From: an uncultured Clostridium sp.
GTDB lineage: Bacteria; Bacillota; Clostridia; TANB77; CAG-508
DNA length: 26,944 nucleotides
Direction of reading: 5' to 3'
Assembly (NCBI GenBank): GCA_946496115.1
Contig: CAMMFK010000007.1
Coordinates: 1 to 26,944, forward strand
Part shown: piece by piece, positions 1 to 6,588 of the stretch
Layout of the letters: every line of letters starts with the position of its first letter
How positions within the stretch are numbered: position 1 is the first letter of the stretch
Notes under the pieces: model-generated
What the model was told of the DNA's origin: nothing
Databases searched by the model: none
Seen by the model: only the letters and a program-made list of their open reading frames with translations
Translations under genes and position numbers: made by a program

Positions 1-140
1 TTTCCAGTAGTTCCTTCTATTGGTGCTATCACTTTACCACTTTTCTTAAAACTGTCATCTGTATAGTTATCATTTTTTATATAATAACTTTTTAAATTAT
101 TTTCTTTTGGTATTTCGTATGTTCCATATCCATTTGTTCC
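1..140 (-). CDS. Continuation of the surface protein in the +1 frame (partial, runs off the left edge)
   Basis: If the C at 141 is skipped, translation continues from GGA (140-138) without a stop to base 1, giving GTNGYGTYEIPKENNL and then KSYYIKNDNYTDDSFKKSG. Joined to the upstream part this reads GSGEW-GTNGYGTYEIP, a composition and codon choice like the rest of the gene. The zero-frame tail is by contrast basic and short. The open +1 frame of about 46 codons in such AT-rich DNA would be unlikely by chance, so I take the two parts as one gene. The C-terminus lies outside the window. Confidence 0.6.
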
Positions 141-579
141 GCCATTCACCACTTCCTCCAACGGCTAAGTCTGCAAATATTACTCCATCTACTGTTCCAT
201 CATCATTTATATCTGCATAATTTCCAACATAAGATTCGGTTTCTAAGGCTGCACCCATCGTTCCAACTATTCTTTCTCCTCTTGCATATGCTACTTTTCC
301 TGCTAGTATATCATCTGCATAGGCTGTGGCATCATTTGTATCAAGTGTTTCTAATGTTCCTGTTATTCCTCCTATTGTTATTCCTTTTTTTATGTAACTT
401 GCAACTAAACTTGATCCTGCATTTGCTGTTGTAGCTAAATAGTCTTCTTGGCTTGCTAGTTGGTTACTTTGATTATTATTACCTATTATATTTGTAGTAA
501 TTACTATTGCTAATATTACTGCTACTAATAAAATTGCTATTCCTCCTACTAACTTTTGCTTTTTACTTAGTTTTTTCAT
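97..579 (-). CDS. Membrane-anchored surface protein, zero-frame N-terminal part (frame breaks at base 141)
   Basis: The product starts with a lysine-rich stretch and one hydrophobic segment (about residues 10-32, GGIAILLVAVILAIVITTNI), which looks like an uncleaved signal anchor; the rest would be outside the cell. Residues 65-110 carry the repeat-like motif 'GTLETLDTNDATAYADDILAGK ... VAYARGERIVGTMG' in broken form, a type I associate with phage tail and surface proteins of Clostridia. The start ATG follows AAAGGAG by about 10 bases. The zero frame reaches an in-frame CGG codon at 141-139, then runs 14 more codons (RNKWIWNIRNTKRK) that do not look like the family and stops at 97. The sequence expected after GSGEW continues in the +1 frame to the window edge (separate entry). 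The function is unknown; a surface or adhesin-like role is inference. Confidence 0.7.
   Translation of the reverse strand: MKKLSKKQKLVGGIAILLVAVILAIVITTNIIGNNNQSNQLASQEDYLATTANAGSSLVASYIKKGITIGGITGTLETLDTNDATAYADDILAGKVAYARGERIVGTMGAALETESYVGNYADINDDGTVDGVIFADLAVGGSGEWRNKWIWNIRNTKRK
138..144 (-). other. Apparent +1 frameshift site: TGG CGG A
   Basis: On the coding strand the site reads GAA TGG CGG AAC in the zero frame. Family-like protein resumes if CGGA is taken as one codon or its first C is skipped: TGG-(C)GGA-ACA. There is no homopolymer run, so a simple slippage or sequencing artefact is not suggested. The same CGGA arrangement occurs at the amylase break (6550-6553). Confidence 0.6.
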
Positions 580-739
580 TTTTGAAATTCTCCTTTCGCT
601 CTTGCTTTTCTTAAGATTTTTCTTTTTATTAATTTATATCACAAGTAATTTAGTTTCGCAATTATTTTTAATTGCTTTTTTTGTTTTCCTTGTTTTGCTA
701 TTGTAATTATTTCCAAATTTATATTATTTATACATACAC

Positions 740-790
740 AAAAAAGCCATGCGCTTTAAACGAATTTTATGTTCGTCTAAAACACATAGC
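740..790 (-). terminator. Strong rho-independent terminator, minus strand
   Basis: The minus-strand transcript can form a 19-bp stem (790-772 with 764-746, including a few G-U pairs) around a 7-base loop (771-765), followed directly by six U residues (745-740). There is no T run on the plus-strand side. It ends the small transcription unit at 767-963 and possibly read-through from the sortase-like gene. Confidence 0.8.
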
Positions 791-925
791 TTGTATTCTA
801 TGTTCTATTATTGTTTTATTTACAAAATTAAATGTGATCGAGATGACAGATTTTGTGTCGAGTAAAAGTATACTCTCTCTCTCTCTCTCTCTCTCTACAG
901 CCGCAAGGCTTTCAGCGTTTCTCAT
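767..925 (-). CDS. Possible small protein with an in-frame (GA)12 tract, 52 aa (or a small RNA)
   Basis: An ATG at 925 follows AAGGAT by about 9 bases and opens a 52-codon frame: MRNAESLAAVERERERE, then SILLLDTKSVISITF, ending FRRT inside the terminator hairpin. Twelve GA/AG dinucleotides encode the Glu-Arg repeat. The unit has its own consensus promoter (973-1001) and terminator (740-790), so a discrete transcript of about 220 nt is well supported; translation is less certain. A change of one or two dinucleotide units would alter the downstream frame. I recognise no family. A non-coding RNA is an equal alternative. Confidence 0.4.
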   Translation of the reverse strand: MRNAESLAAVERERERESILLLDTKSVISITFNFVNKTIIEHRIQAMCFRRT

Positions 926-972
926 CTTAATTTTATCCTTCTTTCTTGTTTTTTTGTTTACCTTATATCATT

Positions 973-1001
973 TTTATACATTTAATTTCTATATTTGTCA
1001 A
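973..1001 (-). promoter_or_regulatory. Sigma-A type promoter for the small GA-repeat transcript
   Basis: On the minus strand TTGACA (1001-996) is a perfect -35 box, followed by a 17-base spacer and TATAAA (978-973). The expected start is near 965-967. It lies downstream of the sortase-like gene and drives leftward transcription into the GA-repeat unit. Confidence 0.75.
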
Positions 1002-1020
1002 TCGCTAACGTAAAATTTTT

Positions 1021-1737
1021 TCAATTTTTTTCCGCCACAACACACCTAAGATTATTAGGCAAGTCTTTTACATATGTAATTAAAATTAATATATCATTTA
1101 GGGATGAAGTATTATCTTGTGCAATTGTTACATTTCCTTTACTATTATTAATTTTTAAGGCGTTTATATAACTACATATTTTAGTAAATTCATTTGTTTC
1201 ATCAAGCTCTTCGTTACATTCAATTATTTTATTTGAAACAACTTTGTATGTTTTTTGCTTATCATTTACTATATATTTTATCTCATCACCAACTTGGAGT
1301 TCTTTTAAATTAGCAAAATAGTTATTGCGTTGTCCTGAATTGTAAGCTTTTAGTGCAATTATTCCATTTAAAATATTTGAACTAGTGTAATGCCCTACAT
1401 TGTTTTGTATTATTTCGTCATTTGCTCCTTCTGCTATATTAGTTTTTAAATTTAATTTTTCAATTTCTATTTGCCAATTCGTAATTTCATTTATATATAT
1501 ATTATTTTCATTGTTTGCTACCATTCCATCGACATTTTGTTTATTTTCAAACTCATTTGAAAGTATTGGTTCAGTGTTTATATTACTGATTTCACTGCTT
1601 GGCATTTTATAAAAATAATTTTGATTAAGTTTTTGATTTGAGATAATATATATAATTATTAAAATAATTGAAAAAATAATTAAAGATACCAAAAATGATA
1701 TAATGTTTAAATTTCTTTTATTAAAATTAATTTTCAT
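1021..1737 (-). CDS. Sortase-fold protein lacking catalytic His and Cys
   Basis: The 238-aa protein has a short cytoplasmic N-terminus, one membrane helix (about residues 11-33), a linker and a C-terminal sortase-like beta-barrel domain (about 85-236). Recognisable family landmarks are VGHY (114-117), IALKAYNSG (127-135), FANLKELQVGDEI (141-153) and NNLRCVVAE (228-236). In active sortases the second landmark is LAGHN and carries the catalytic His, and the strand ILITY (218-222) ends in TC with the catalytic Cys. Here those positions are Tyr132 and Tyr222, while the conserved Arg (Arg231) is kept. It therefore looks catalytically dead, possibly a binding or scaffold version. The ATG lies about 7 bases after a -10 box, so the mRNA may be leaderless. 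It is 81 bp downstream of a sensor kinase. The sortase assignment rests on motif spacing only. Confidence 0.65.
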   Translation of the reverse strand: MKINFNKRNLNIISFLVSLIIFSIILIIIYIISNQKLNQNYFYKMPSSEISNINTEPILSNEFENKQNVDGMVANNENNIYINEITNWQIEIEKLNLKTNIAEGANDEIIQNNVGHYTSSNILNGIIALKAYNSGQRNNYFANLKELQVGDEIKYIVNDKQKTYKVVSNKIIECNEELDETNEFTKICSYINALKINNSKGNVTIAQDNTSSLNDILILITYVKDLPNNLRCVVAEKN

Positions 1738-1743
1738 AGAAAC

Positions 1744-1772
1744 ATTATATCATCTTTGGTAATTTATGTAAA
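1744..1772 (-). promoter_or_regulatory. Promoter placing the transcript start at the sortase-like ATG
   Basis: On the minus strand TTTACA (1772-1767), a 17-base spacer and a perfect TATAAT (1749-1744) precede the ATG at 1737-1735 by only six bases. No Shine-Dalgarno sequence exists in between. The predicted +1 therefore coincides with the A of the start codon. Confidence 0.6.
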
Positions 1773-1794
1773 TAGGTTTGTTAATATTCTTTTT

Positions 1795-1817
1795 ATTTTC
1801 CGTCCCCGACGGAAAAT
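1795..1817. terminator. GC-richer hairpin just after the histidine kinase
   Basis: A perfect 10-bp stem (1795-1804 with 1808-1817) and a 3-base loop lie two bases beyond the kinase stop codon. On the minus strand no clear U run follows; on the plus strand T-rich sequence follows. It probably marks the 3' end of the two-component operon, but its direction is not clear. Confidence 0.45.
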
Positions 1818-1818
1818 T

Positions 1819-3306
1819 TTACGCTTTTTTATTTATATCACAATAAAATTCAACACCATTTTCTAAGTTTCTCACACCATATTCATTATTGTAATTGTTC
1901 ATTATAGCTTTAACCAATGCTAAACCAATTCCTGTACCACCTTGGTTTCTATTTCTTGAAGAATCTACTTTATAAAATCTTCCCCAAATTTTATTTATAT
2001 ATTCTTTTGGAATATTTTCGCCTGTGTTATAAACAAATAGTCTAACTTTGTCTTTTTTATTTTCCGTTCTAATAATTATTTTCTTTTCGCTATTTTTTTC
2101 TTCAGCATGTTTTATAGCATTTGTTAAATAATTGCTTACAACTTGTTCTATATATTCTTGGTCTGCAAATACTTTTATTTTTTTCTTATCTTCAAATTCT
2201 ATATTTATATTATTTTCTTTTATTACAACTGTATTTCTTCTTAGTTCTTCTTTTATTAACTCTGTTAAATCAAATTCTGTATCATTAAATTTTCTTTCTT
2301 GGTATTCCAGTTTCATTAGCTCTAGTAATCTTTTTACCATTGTATCCATTTTATTTGACTCATCTAAGATTACTTCTGCATAAAATTTTCTTGATTCTTC
2401 ATCAGAATTTACATTTTCTATTAAACCTTCTGCATATCCTTGAATAAGTGCTATTGGTGTTTTTAATTCGTGTGATACATCTGAAATGAACTGTTTTCTC
2501 ATTTCGTCTATTTTAGATTTTTCCTCTATATTTTGTTCCAATTTTGAATTATTGCTTTGTAACCTATTTATTGTTAACTCTAGCTTATCAGACATTTCAT
2601 TTATATTTCTTCCGAGCATATTTATTTCATCTTCTGTGTCAGATATTCTATATCTTTGGCTAAAGTCTAAATTTGCCATTCTTTTTGTTATTCTATTTAG
2701 TTGTAAAATTGGTTTTGTAAATTTATTTGCTATAATAGAAGCTATTACAGCTGCAATTATAATCATAAGAACACCTATTATTAAAAGTAAATCGTTAGAT
2801 ATTCTTACAGTTTCTTTTATTGGCTGTATTTGAATTTTTATATAATTTATATATCCATTATCTAAATATGCTCTTAATAATAAATATTGATTATTTTTAC
2901 TTTCTTCAACTTTTTGTATTAATATATTACTTTGAGAATATATTAAATTGCTTCTTATATTGTATACAGAATTTAATATATTTACACTGTCTATAATCTC
3001 TTGATTACTACAATATACAACATTAAAGCTTTCATCTAAAATTAATATATCTATATTATTTTTTCTTTCTTGTTCTCTTAATCTATCATTTATATTATAT
3101 GTAAAAACGCCATTATAATAATCGTTAATACCTTCACTTATATTAACTGCAGTTGTTGTTTTAGAATATAAATAAAATGTTTCTAAAACAACATTATTTA
3201 TGATTATAAGGCAAAATATAATTAACACTATGCTAATACATAGTGTTCCAAATAGTCTGAATCTAATTGATTTAAAAGTATTATTTAACTTCAAACTTAT
3301 ATCCAA
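1819..3306 (-). CDS. Sensor histidine kinase of a two-component system
   Basis: Two membrane helices (about residues 18-40 and 172-194) flank an extracytoplasmic sensor region of about 130 residues with no recognised fold. They are followed by HAMP (about 190-245), HisKA with phospho-accepting His279 in VSHELKTPIALIQGYAEGL, and an HATPase domain with N box NYLTNAIKHA, G1 NTGENIP, F box WGRFYK and G2 GGTGIGLALV. It would autophosphorylate and pass phosphate to the adjacent response regulator. The reading frame overlaps the regulator's end by 26 bp. The TTG at 3306 directly abuts AGAGGAG, too close for initiation; a TTG four codons further on (3294) has 12-base spacing and is equally possible. 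The signal is unknown. Confidence 0.93.
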   Translation of the reverse strand: MDISLKLNNTFKSIRFRLFGTLCISIVLIIFCLIIINNVVLETFYLYSKTTTAVNISEGINDYYNGVFTYNINDRLREQERKNNIDILILDESFNVVYCSNQEIIDSVNILNSVYNIRSNLIYSQSNILIQKVEESKNNQYLLLRAYLDNGYINYIKIQIQPIKETVRISNDLLLIIGVLMIIIAAVIASIIANKFTKPILQLNRITKRMANLDFSQRYRISDTEDEINMLGRNINEMSDKLELTINRLQSNNSKLEQNIEEKSKIDEMRKQFISDVSHELKTPIALIQGYAEGLIENVNSDEESRKFYAEVILDESNKMDTMVKRLLELMKLEYQERKFNDTEFDLTELIKEELRRNTVVIKENNINIEFEDKKKIKVFADQEYIEQVVSNYLTNAIKHAEEKNSEKKIIIRTENKKDKVRLFVYNTGENIPKEYINKIWGRFYKVDSSRNRNQGGTGIGLALVKAIMNNYNNEYGVRNLENGVEFYCDINKKA

Positions 3307-3958
3307 CTCCTCTGATAGTTTTAATGTACTTACCTTTTTTACCTAGTTTATGTCTTATCTTTTTTATGTGACTATCTATTGTTCTAGAATCTCCATAATA
3401 GTCATAGTTCCATACATTATTCAATATTTTATCCCTTGATAATGCTACATTTTCATTATCTAATAAATATTTTAATAGCTCATACTCTCTCAAACTTAAT
3501 TCTACTAGCTTTCCATCAACTGTTACAGTTCTTCCTTCTGTATTTATTTCAATGCCACCATAGTTTTTATTTTCTTTTTGTTTATCCTCTGTTCTATTTA
3601 ATATTGCCTTAATTCTTGCAACAAGTATTTTAGGACTGAATGGTTTTGAAATATATTCATCAACTCCTAACTCAAACCCAAATAACTCGTCCTGTTCTTC
3701 TCCTCTTGCAGTAAGCATTATAACTGGAACTTTTGATTCTTGTCTAATTTGCCTTAAAACTGACCATCCATCAAGTTTTGGCATCATTACATCTAATAAT
3801 ATTAAATTAATTTTCTCTTTATTCTCATCAAAAGTTTTTATTGCCTCTTCTCCATCGCCCGCTTCTAATACAGTAAAATCTTCTTTTTGTAAAAAGTCTT
3901 TCACTAATTTTCTCATTCTAAATTCATCATCTACAACTAATATAGTAACGCCTTCCAT
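3281..3958 (-). CDS. OmpR/PhoB-family response regulator
   Basis: The N-terminal receiver domain (1-120) has the acidic pair Asp10/Asp11, phospho-acceptor Asp56 in LLDVMMP, Thr83 in MLTARG and Lys105 in SKPFSP. The C-terminal winged helix (about 132-225) has LSLREYELLKYLL, the recognition region RTIDSHIKKIRHKLG and the typical ending TIRGVGYKFE. It is the DNA-binding partner of the overlapping kinase. The ATG follows AAGAAGG, and a promoter lies about 40 bases upstream (3998-4026). The targets are not visible, although the adjacent sortase-like gene is a candidate by position. Confidence 0.95.
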   Translation of the reverse strand: MEGVTILVVDDEFRMRKLVKDFLQKEDFTVLEAGDGEEAIKTFDENKEKINLILLDVMMPKLDGWSVLRQIRQESKVPVIMLTARGEEQDELFGFELGVDEYISKPFSPKILVARIKAILNRTEDKQKENKNYGGIEINTEGRTVTVDGKLVELSLREYELLKYLLDNENVALSRDKILNNVWNYDYYGDSRTIDSHIKKIRHKLGKKGKYIKTIRGVGYKFEVK

Positions 3959-3997
3959 TTATACCTTCTTCCCTTTTACAAGATAGCAACAAAAAAT

Positions 3998-4026
3998 ATT
4001 CTATCTTAATTTGAATATAATTACAA
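3998..4026 (-). promoter_or_regulatory. Promoter of the two-component operon
   Basis: On the minus strand TTGTAA (4026-4021), a 17-base spacer and TAGAAT (4003-3998) stand 40 bases before the regulator ATG. The -35 box is part of a small palindrome CAAAATAATTTTG, which could bind a regulator. Confidence 0.5.
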
Positions 4027-4123
4027 AATTATTTTGCTATGACTTGTAACTTTAATTTTTTATGAGATAATTGTACTACAATATTATGTCTATTATGTGA
4101 ATTTTTGTTAACTATTAAGAATT

Positions 4124-5251
4124 TTAATTAATTTCCTTTTTATTCTTTGTTTCTTTTATTTTGTGTGGTCTACTATGTTTAACTATTGTTGTATTTTGTT
4201 CTGGCTCTGTTTTTATGTAAATATTTTGTCCTGGATAAGCAAGCTTAATTCCCTGTGTTTCCAGTATATTAAGCAAAGTAAGATTTAGTTTATTGCAAAA
4301 ATCTTGATATTCCCCATATGCTGTAATACTTGTTTCTAAATAAATATTAATATTTATGCCGTCATCTTTGATCTCGTTAAAATGTACACTTACTGAATTT
4401 TTTATAATATCTTTGTTATATCTTAAAATAAATCTAATTCTGTTTAATGCTTTTTCAACTGTTACTTCTTCTGTTTCAAGAGGAAGTTTTAGATTTGCTT
4501 TATATATTCTTTTCTTAATAACACCCCAGTTAACTATGTTTTGTGAACTTATTGCAGAATTTTGTAGAGTAATTATTGTATCTTCTGTTGTTCTTAATTT
4601 TGTACTTCTAAAACTTATATTTTCTACTGTTCCAGATACATTGCCAATTTCTACCCAATCTCCTATTGCAAATGGTTTGTCCCAGAATATAGAAAGTCCT
4701 GAAAATACATCTTTAAAAGTATCTTGTGCAGCTAACGCTATAATAGCAGTGCTTAGACCTAGGCCTGTCAAGATACCTCCCAAGTCATAATTAAATTCCT
4801 TAAGTGTTAAATATGCTGCTAATATGTATAAAACTACTTTTATAGTTTTATTAATTATATTTATCATTGGGTCATTTGCTTTGTCTTTAAATTTTGATGC
4901 AAAGAATTTTCCTTTTGAAAATACATCCGAAACAGTTTTTGCAATTACCCAAACAATTGCTATTCTATATAGTTTATCAACAAAGTTACTTATTTCTTCA
5001 TTTAGTCCTAAAATTCTAATTGACCATAGTATGCCTGTAGCCATAAGAAAATATTTTAGTGCATTATATATAATGCCATTTTTTAATTCTTTTTTAGTTT
5101 TTTTCCAGCCAAATATTTTTGCAATTGCTAAACTTATAAATGGGCTAATTATGACAGTAAATATGATTGCAACTATACAAATAATTACATTTATGACTTG
5201 TGAAAGTTCCATTGACTGTATCCATGCGACTAATTCATTAATTTTATCCAT
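4124..5251 (-). CDS. MscS-family small-conductance mechanosensitive channel
   Basis: The 375-aa protein has about five hydrophobic segments in its first 190 residues. The pore-lining helix and beta domain follow: GLGLSTAIIALAAQDTFKDVFSGLSIFWDKPFAIGD in pieces, with the Ala/Gly-rich packing pattern and the PFAIGDWVEIG strand typical of MscS, then GTVENISFRSTKLRT. The C-terminal alpha/beta cage region ends in a basic Lys-rich tail. It should release solutes on hypo-osmotic shock. AAAGGA lies 7 bases before the ATG, and a TATAAT-like -10 lies further upstream. It is monocistronic in this window. Confidence 0.93.
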   Translation of the reverse strand: MDKINELVAWIQSMELSQVINVIICIVAIIFTVIISPFISLAIAKIFGWKKTKKELKNGIIYNALKYFLMATGILWSIRILGLNEEISNFVDKLYRIAIVWVIAKTVSDVFSKGKFFASKFKDKANDPMINIINKTIKVVLYILAAYLTLKEFNYDLGGILTGLGLSTAIIALAAQDTFKDVFSGLSIFWDKPFAIGDWVEIGNVSGTVENISFRSTKLRTTEDTIITLQNSAISSQNIVNWGVIKKRIYKANLKLPLETEEVTVEKALNRIRFILRYNKDIIKNSVSVHFNEIKDDGININIYLETSITAYGEYQDFCNKLNLTLLNILETQGIKLAYPGQNIYIKTEPEQNTTIVKHSRPHKIKETKNKKEIN

Positions 5252-5340
5252 TGAAATTTCCTTTCGAATTACTTATTGAACTTTATTATACAATAAATTT
5301 AGAAAAAAATCATCAATTTTCCAAAAAATTTTCATATGAG

Positions 5341-5434
5341 CATAACTAAAAAAGGAATTGAAGTCACGACTAACACTTCAATCCCCAATTCATAACTAAA
5401 CACACGAGTAAGAGCTTTGGCTCTTATTCTTTTT
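5341..5434 (+). ncRNA. Putative orphan small transcript or leader with dyad and terminator
   Basis: This gene-free stretch holds two exact copies of CATAACTAAA (5341-5350 and 5391-5400, 50 bases apart), a perfect 8-bp dyad ATTGAAGT/ACTTCAAT (5357-5364, 5375-5382) and a terminator (5406-5434). No plus-strand gene precedes the terminator, and the amylase has its own promoter after it, so a short RNA ending here is a reasonable reading. I found no convincing promoter upstream and recognise no RNA family. Confidence 0.35.
5406..5434 (+). terminator. Rho-independent terminator with no upstream gene
   Basis: A 10-bp stem (5406-5415 with 5420-5429, one G-U pair), a TTTG loop and TTTTT (5430-5434). 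The minus strand lacks a U run after the stem, so the terminator acts on rightward transcription. Confidence 0.75.
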
Positions 5435-5464
5435 ATATTAACATTTTATCATCAATTTTTCGTC

Positions 5465-5493
5465 TTGTCAAGAAATTTTTGTAGTGATATAAT
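5465..5493 (+). promoter_or_regulatory. Promoter of the amylase gene
   Basis: TTGTCA (5465-5470), a 17-base spacer and a perfect TATAAT (5488-5493) with an upstream TG at the extended -10 position. It lies about 58 bases before the GTG start. No CcpA cre-like sequence was seen around it. Confidence 0.75.
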
Positions 5494-5550
5494 AATTTAA
5501 AATTTATAGAATTTTCATCTTAGCATAAAGCTAGAAAGGATGATATTTAA

Positions 5551-6588
5551 GTGAAAGAAACAAATGATACAATGATGCAATATTTTGAATGGTATATGCC
5601 AAATGACTGCAATCTTTGGCAAAGCCTTCAAAATGTAGGCAAAGATTTGAAAAAATTAGGCATAAATTATTTATGGCTTCCACCCTGCTTTAAATCTGCA
5701 GGTGGAATTAATGATACTGGTTATGGTGTATATGATTTATATGATATGGGCGAATTTATGCAAAAAGGCAGTATTCGTACTAAATATGGCACTAAGCAAG
5801 AATACCTAGATGCAATTAAATATTTGCAAAAATCTGGCATAAAAGTTTTAGCAGATATTGTTTTAAATCATAGATTTGGTGCAGATGAAAAAGAAGAAAT
5901 TATAGCATATAAAGTTGATCCTAGTAACAGAAATGAGGTTATTGGAACATACAGAACAATTGAAGCTTGGACTAAATTTAAGTTTGATGGAAGAAATAAT
6001 ACCTATTCTGACTTTAATTTAGATTGGTCACATTTTAATGGTATTGACTATGATGACAAACAAAAAGAACATGGTATTTTTAGGTTTTACGGTAAGCATT
6101 GGAGTGATGATGTAGACAAAGAACTTGGCAACTATGATTATTTAATGGGTTGTGATGTTGATTTTAATAACCTAGACGTTGTTGATGACTTATTTAGATG
6201 GGGAAAATGGTTTTTAAATCAAACTAATGTTGATGGTTTTAGACTAGATGCTATAAAACATATACGTTCCTCTTTTTACAAAAGGTGGCTACATGATTTA
6301 AAAGCTGAAACGGATAAAGATTTGTTTACTGTTGGCGAATATTTTAGTTGTAATGTTAATTCTCTTATAAACTATTTGCAAAAGAATGATGAAATAGATA
6401 CATTATTTGATGTTCCGCTTCATGACCATTTTAAAATTGCATCAGAAAGTTTTGGCCACTATGATATGAGAAAATTATTTGAAGACACATTAGTTGATAA
6501 AAGACCATCTAAAGCTGTAACTTTTGTAGATAATCATGATACTGAACCTCGGACAAAGTTTGGAATCGTGGGTAAAAGAATGGTTTAA
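5551..6588 (+). CDS. Intracellular GH13 alpha-amylase, N-terminal (catalytic) part
   Basis: GTG start with AAAGGATG 8 bases upstream. There is no signal peptide, so the enzyme is cytoplasmic; it hydrolyses alpha-1,4-glucan bonds. All four GH13 regions are visible: DIVLNH (102-107), GFRLDAIKHI with nucleophile Asp233, GEYFS with acid/base Glu263, and FVDNHD with Asp330. MMQYFEWYMPND at the N-terminus fits the GH13_5 liquefying group. Three residues after Asp330 the frame meets the codon CGG (6550-6552). The zero frame then adds only 12 unrelated residues and stops at 6588, while the family sequence goes on in the +1 frame (next entry). Joined, the protein is about 488 aa, a normal length for this group. 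A truncated product would lose the last barrel strands and C-terminal domain. Confidence 0.9.
   Translation: MKETNDTMMQYFEWYMPNDCNLWQSLQNVGKDLKKLGINYLWLPPCFKSAGGINDTGYGVYDLYDMGEFMQKGSIRTKYGTKQEYLDAIKYLQKSGIKVLADIVLNHRFGADEKEEIIAYKVDPSNRNEVIGTYRTIEAWTKFKFDGRNNTYSDFNLDWSHFNGIDYDDKQKEHGIFRFYGKHWSDDVDKELGNYDYLMGCDVDFNNLDVVDDLFRWGKWFLNQTNVDGFRLDAIKHIRSSFYKRWLHDLKAETDKDLFTVGEYFSCNVNSLINYLQKNDEIDTLFDVPLHDHFKIASESFGHYDMRKLFEDTLVDKRPSKAVTFVDNHDTEPRTKFGIVGKRMV
6547..6556 (+). other. Apparent +1 frameshift site: CCT CGG A
   Basis: The zero frame reads GAA CCT CGG ACA. Skipping the C at 6550, or reading CGGA as one codon, gives Glu-Pro-Gly-Gln-Ser, the family sequence. CGG is otherwise absent in frame from the amylase. 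The site matches the break at 138-144 in the surface protein gene, in an unrelated gene on the other strand. Confidence 0.7.

Noticed and set aside
672..1013. A 113-codon plus-strand frame rich in Leu, Ser and Phe
   Set aside because: It is antisense to the small promoter-terminator unit, its Ser-Leu repeats come from the CT side of the dinucleotide tract, and it has no ribosome site.
5341..5400. Guanidine-II (mini-ykkC) riboswitch, because ACGA occurs twice
   Set aside because: The two paired hairpins with ACGR loops are not present; only one hairpin can form and ACGA is not its tetraloop.
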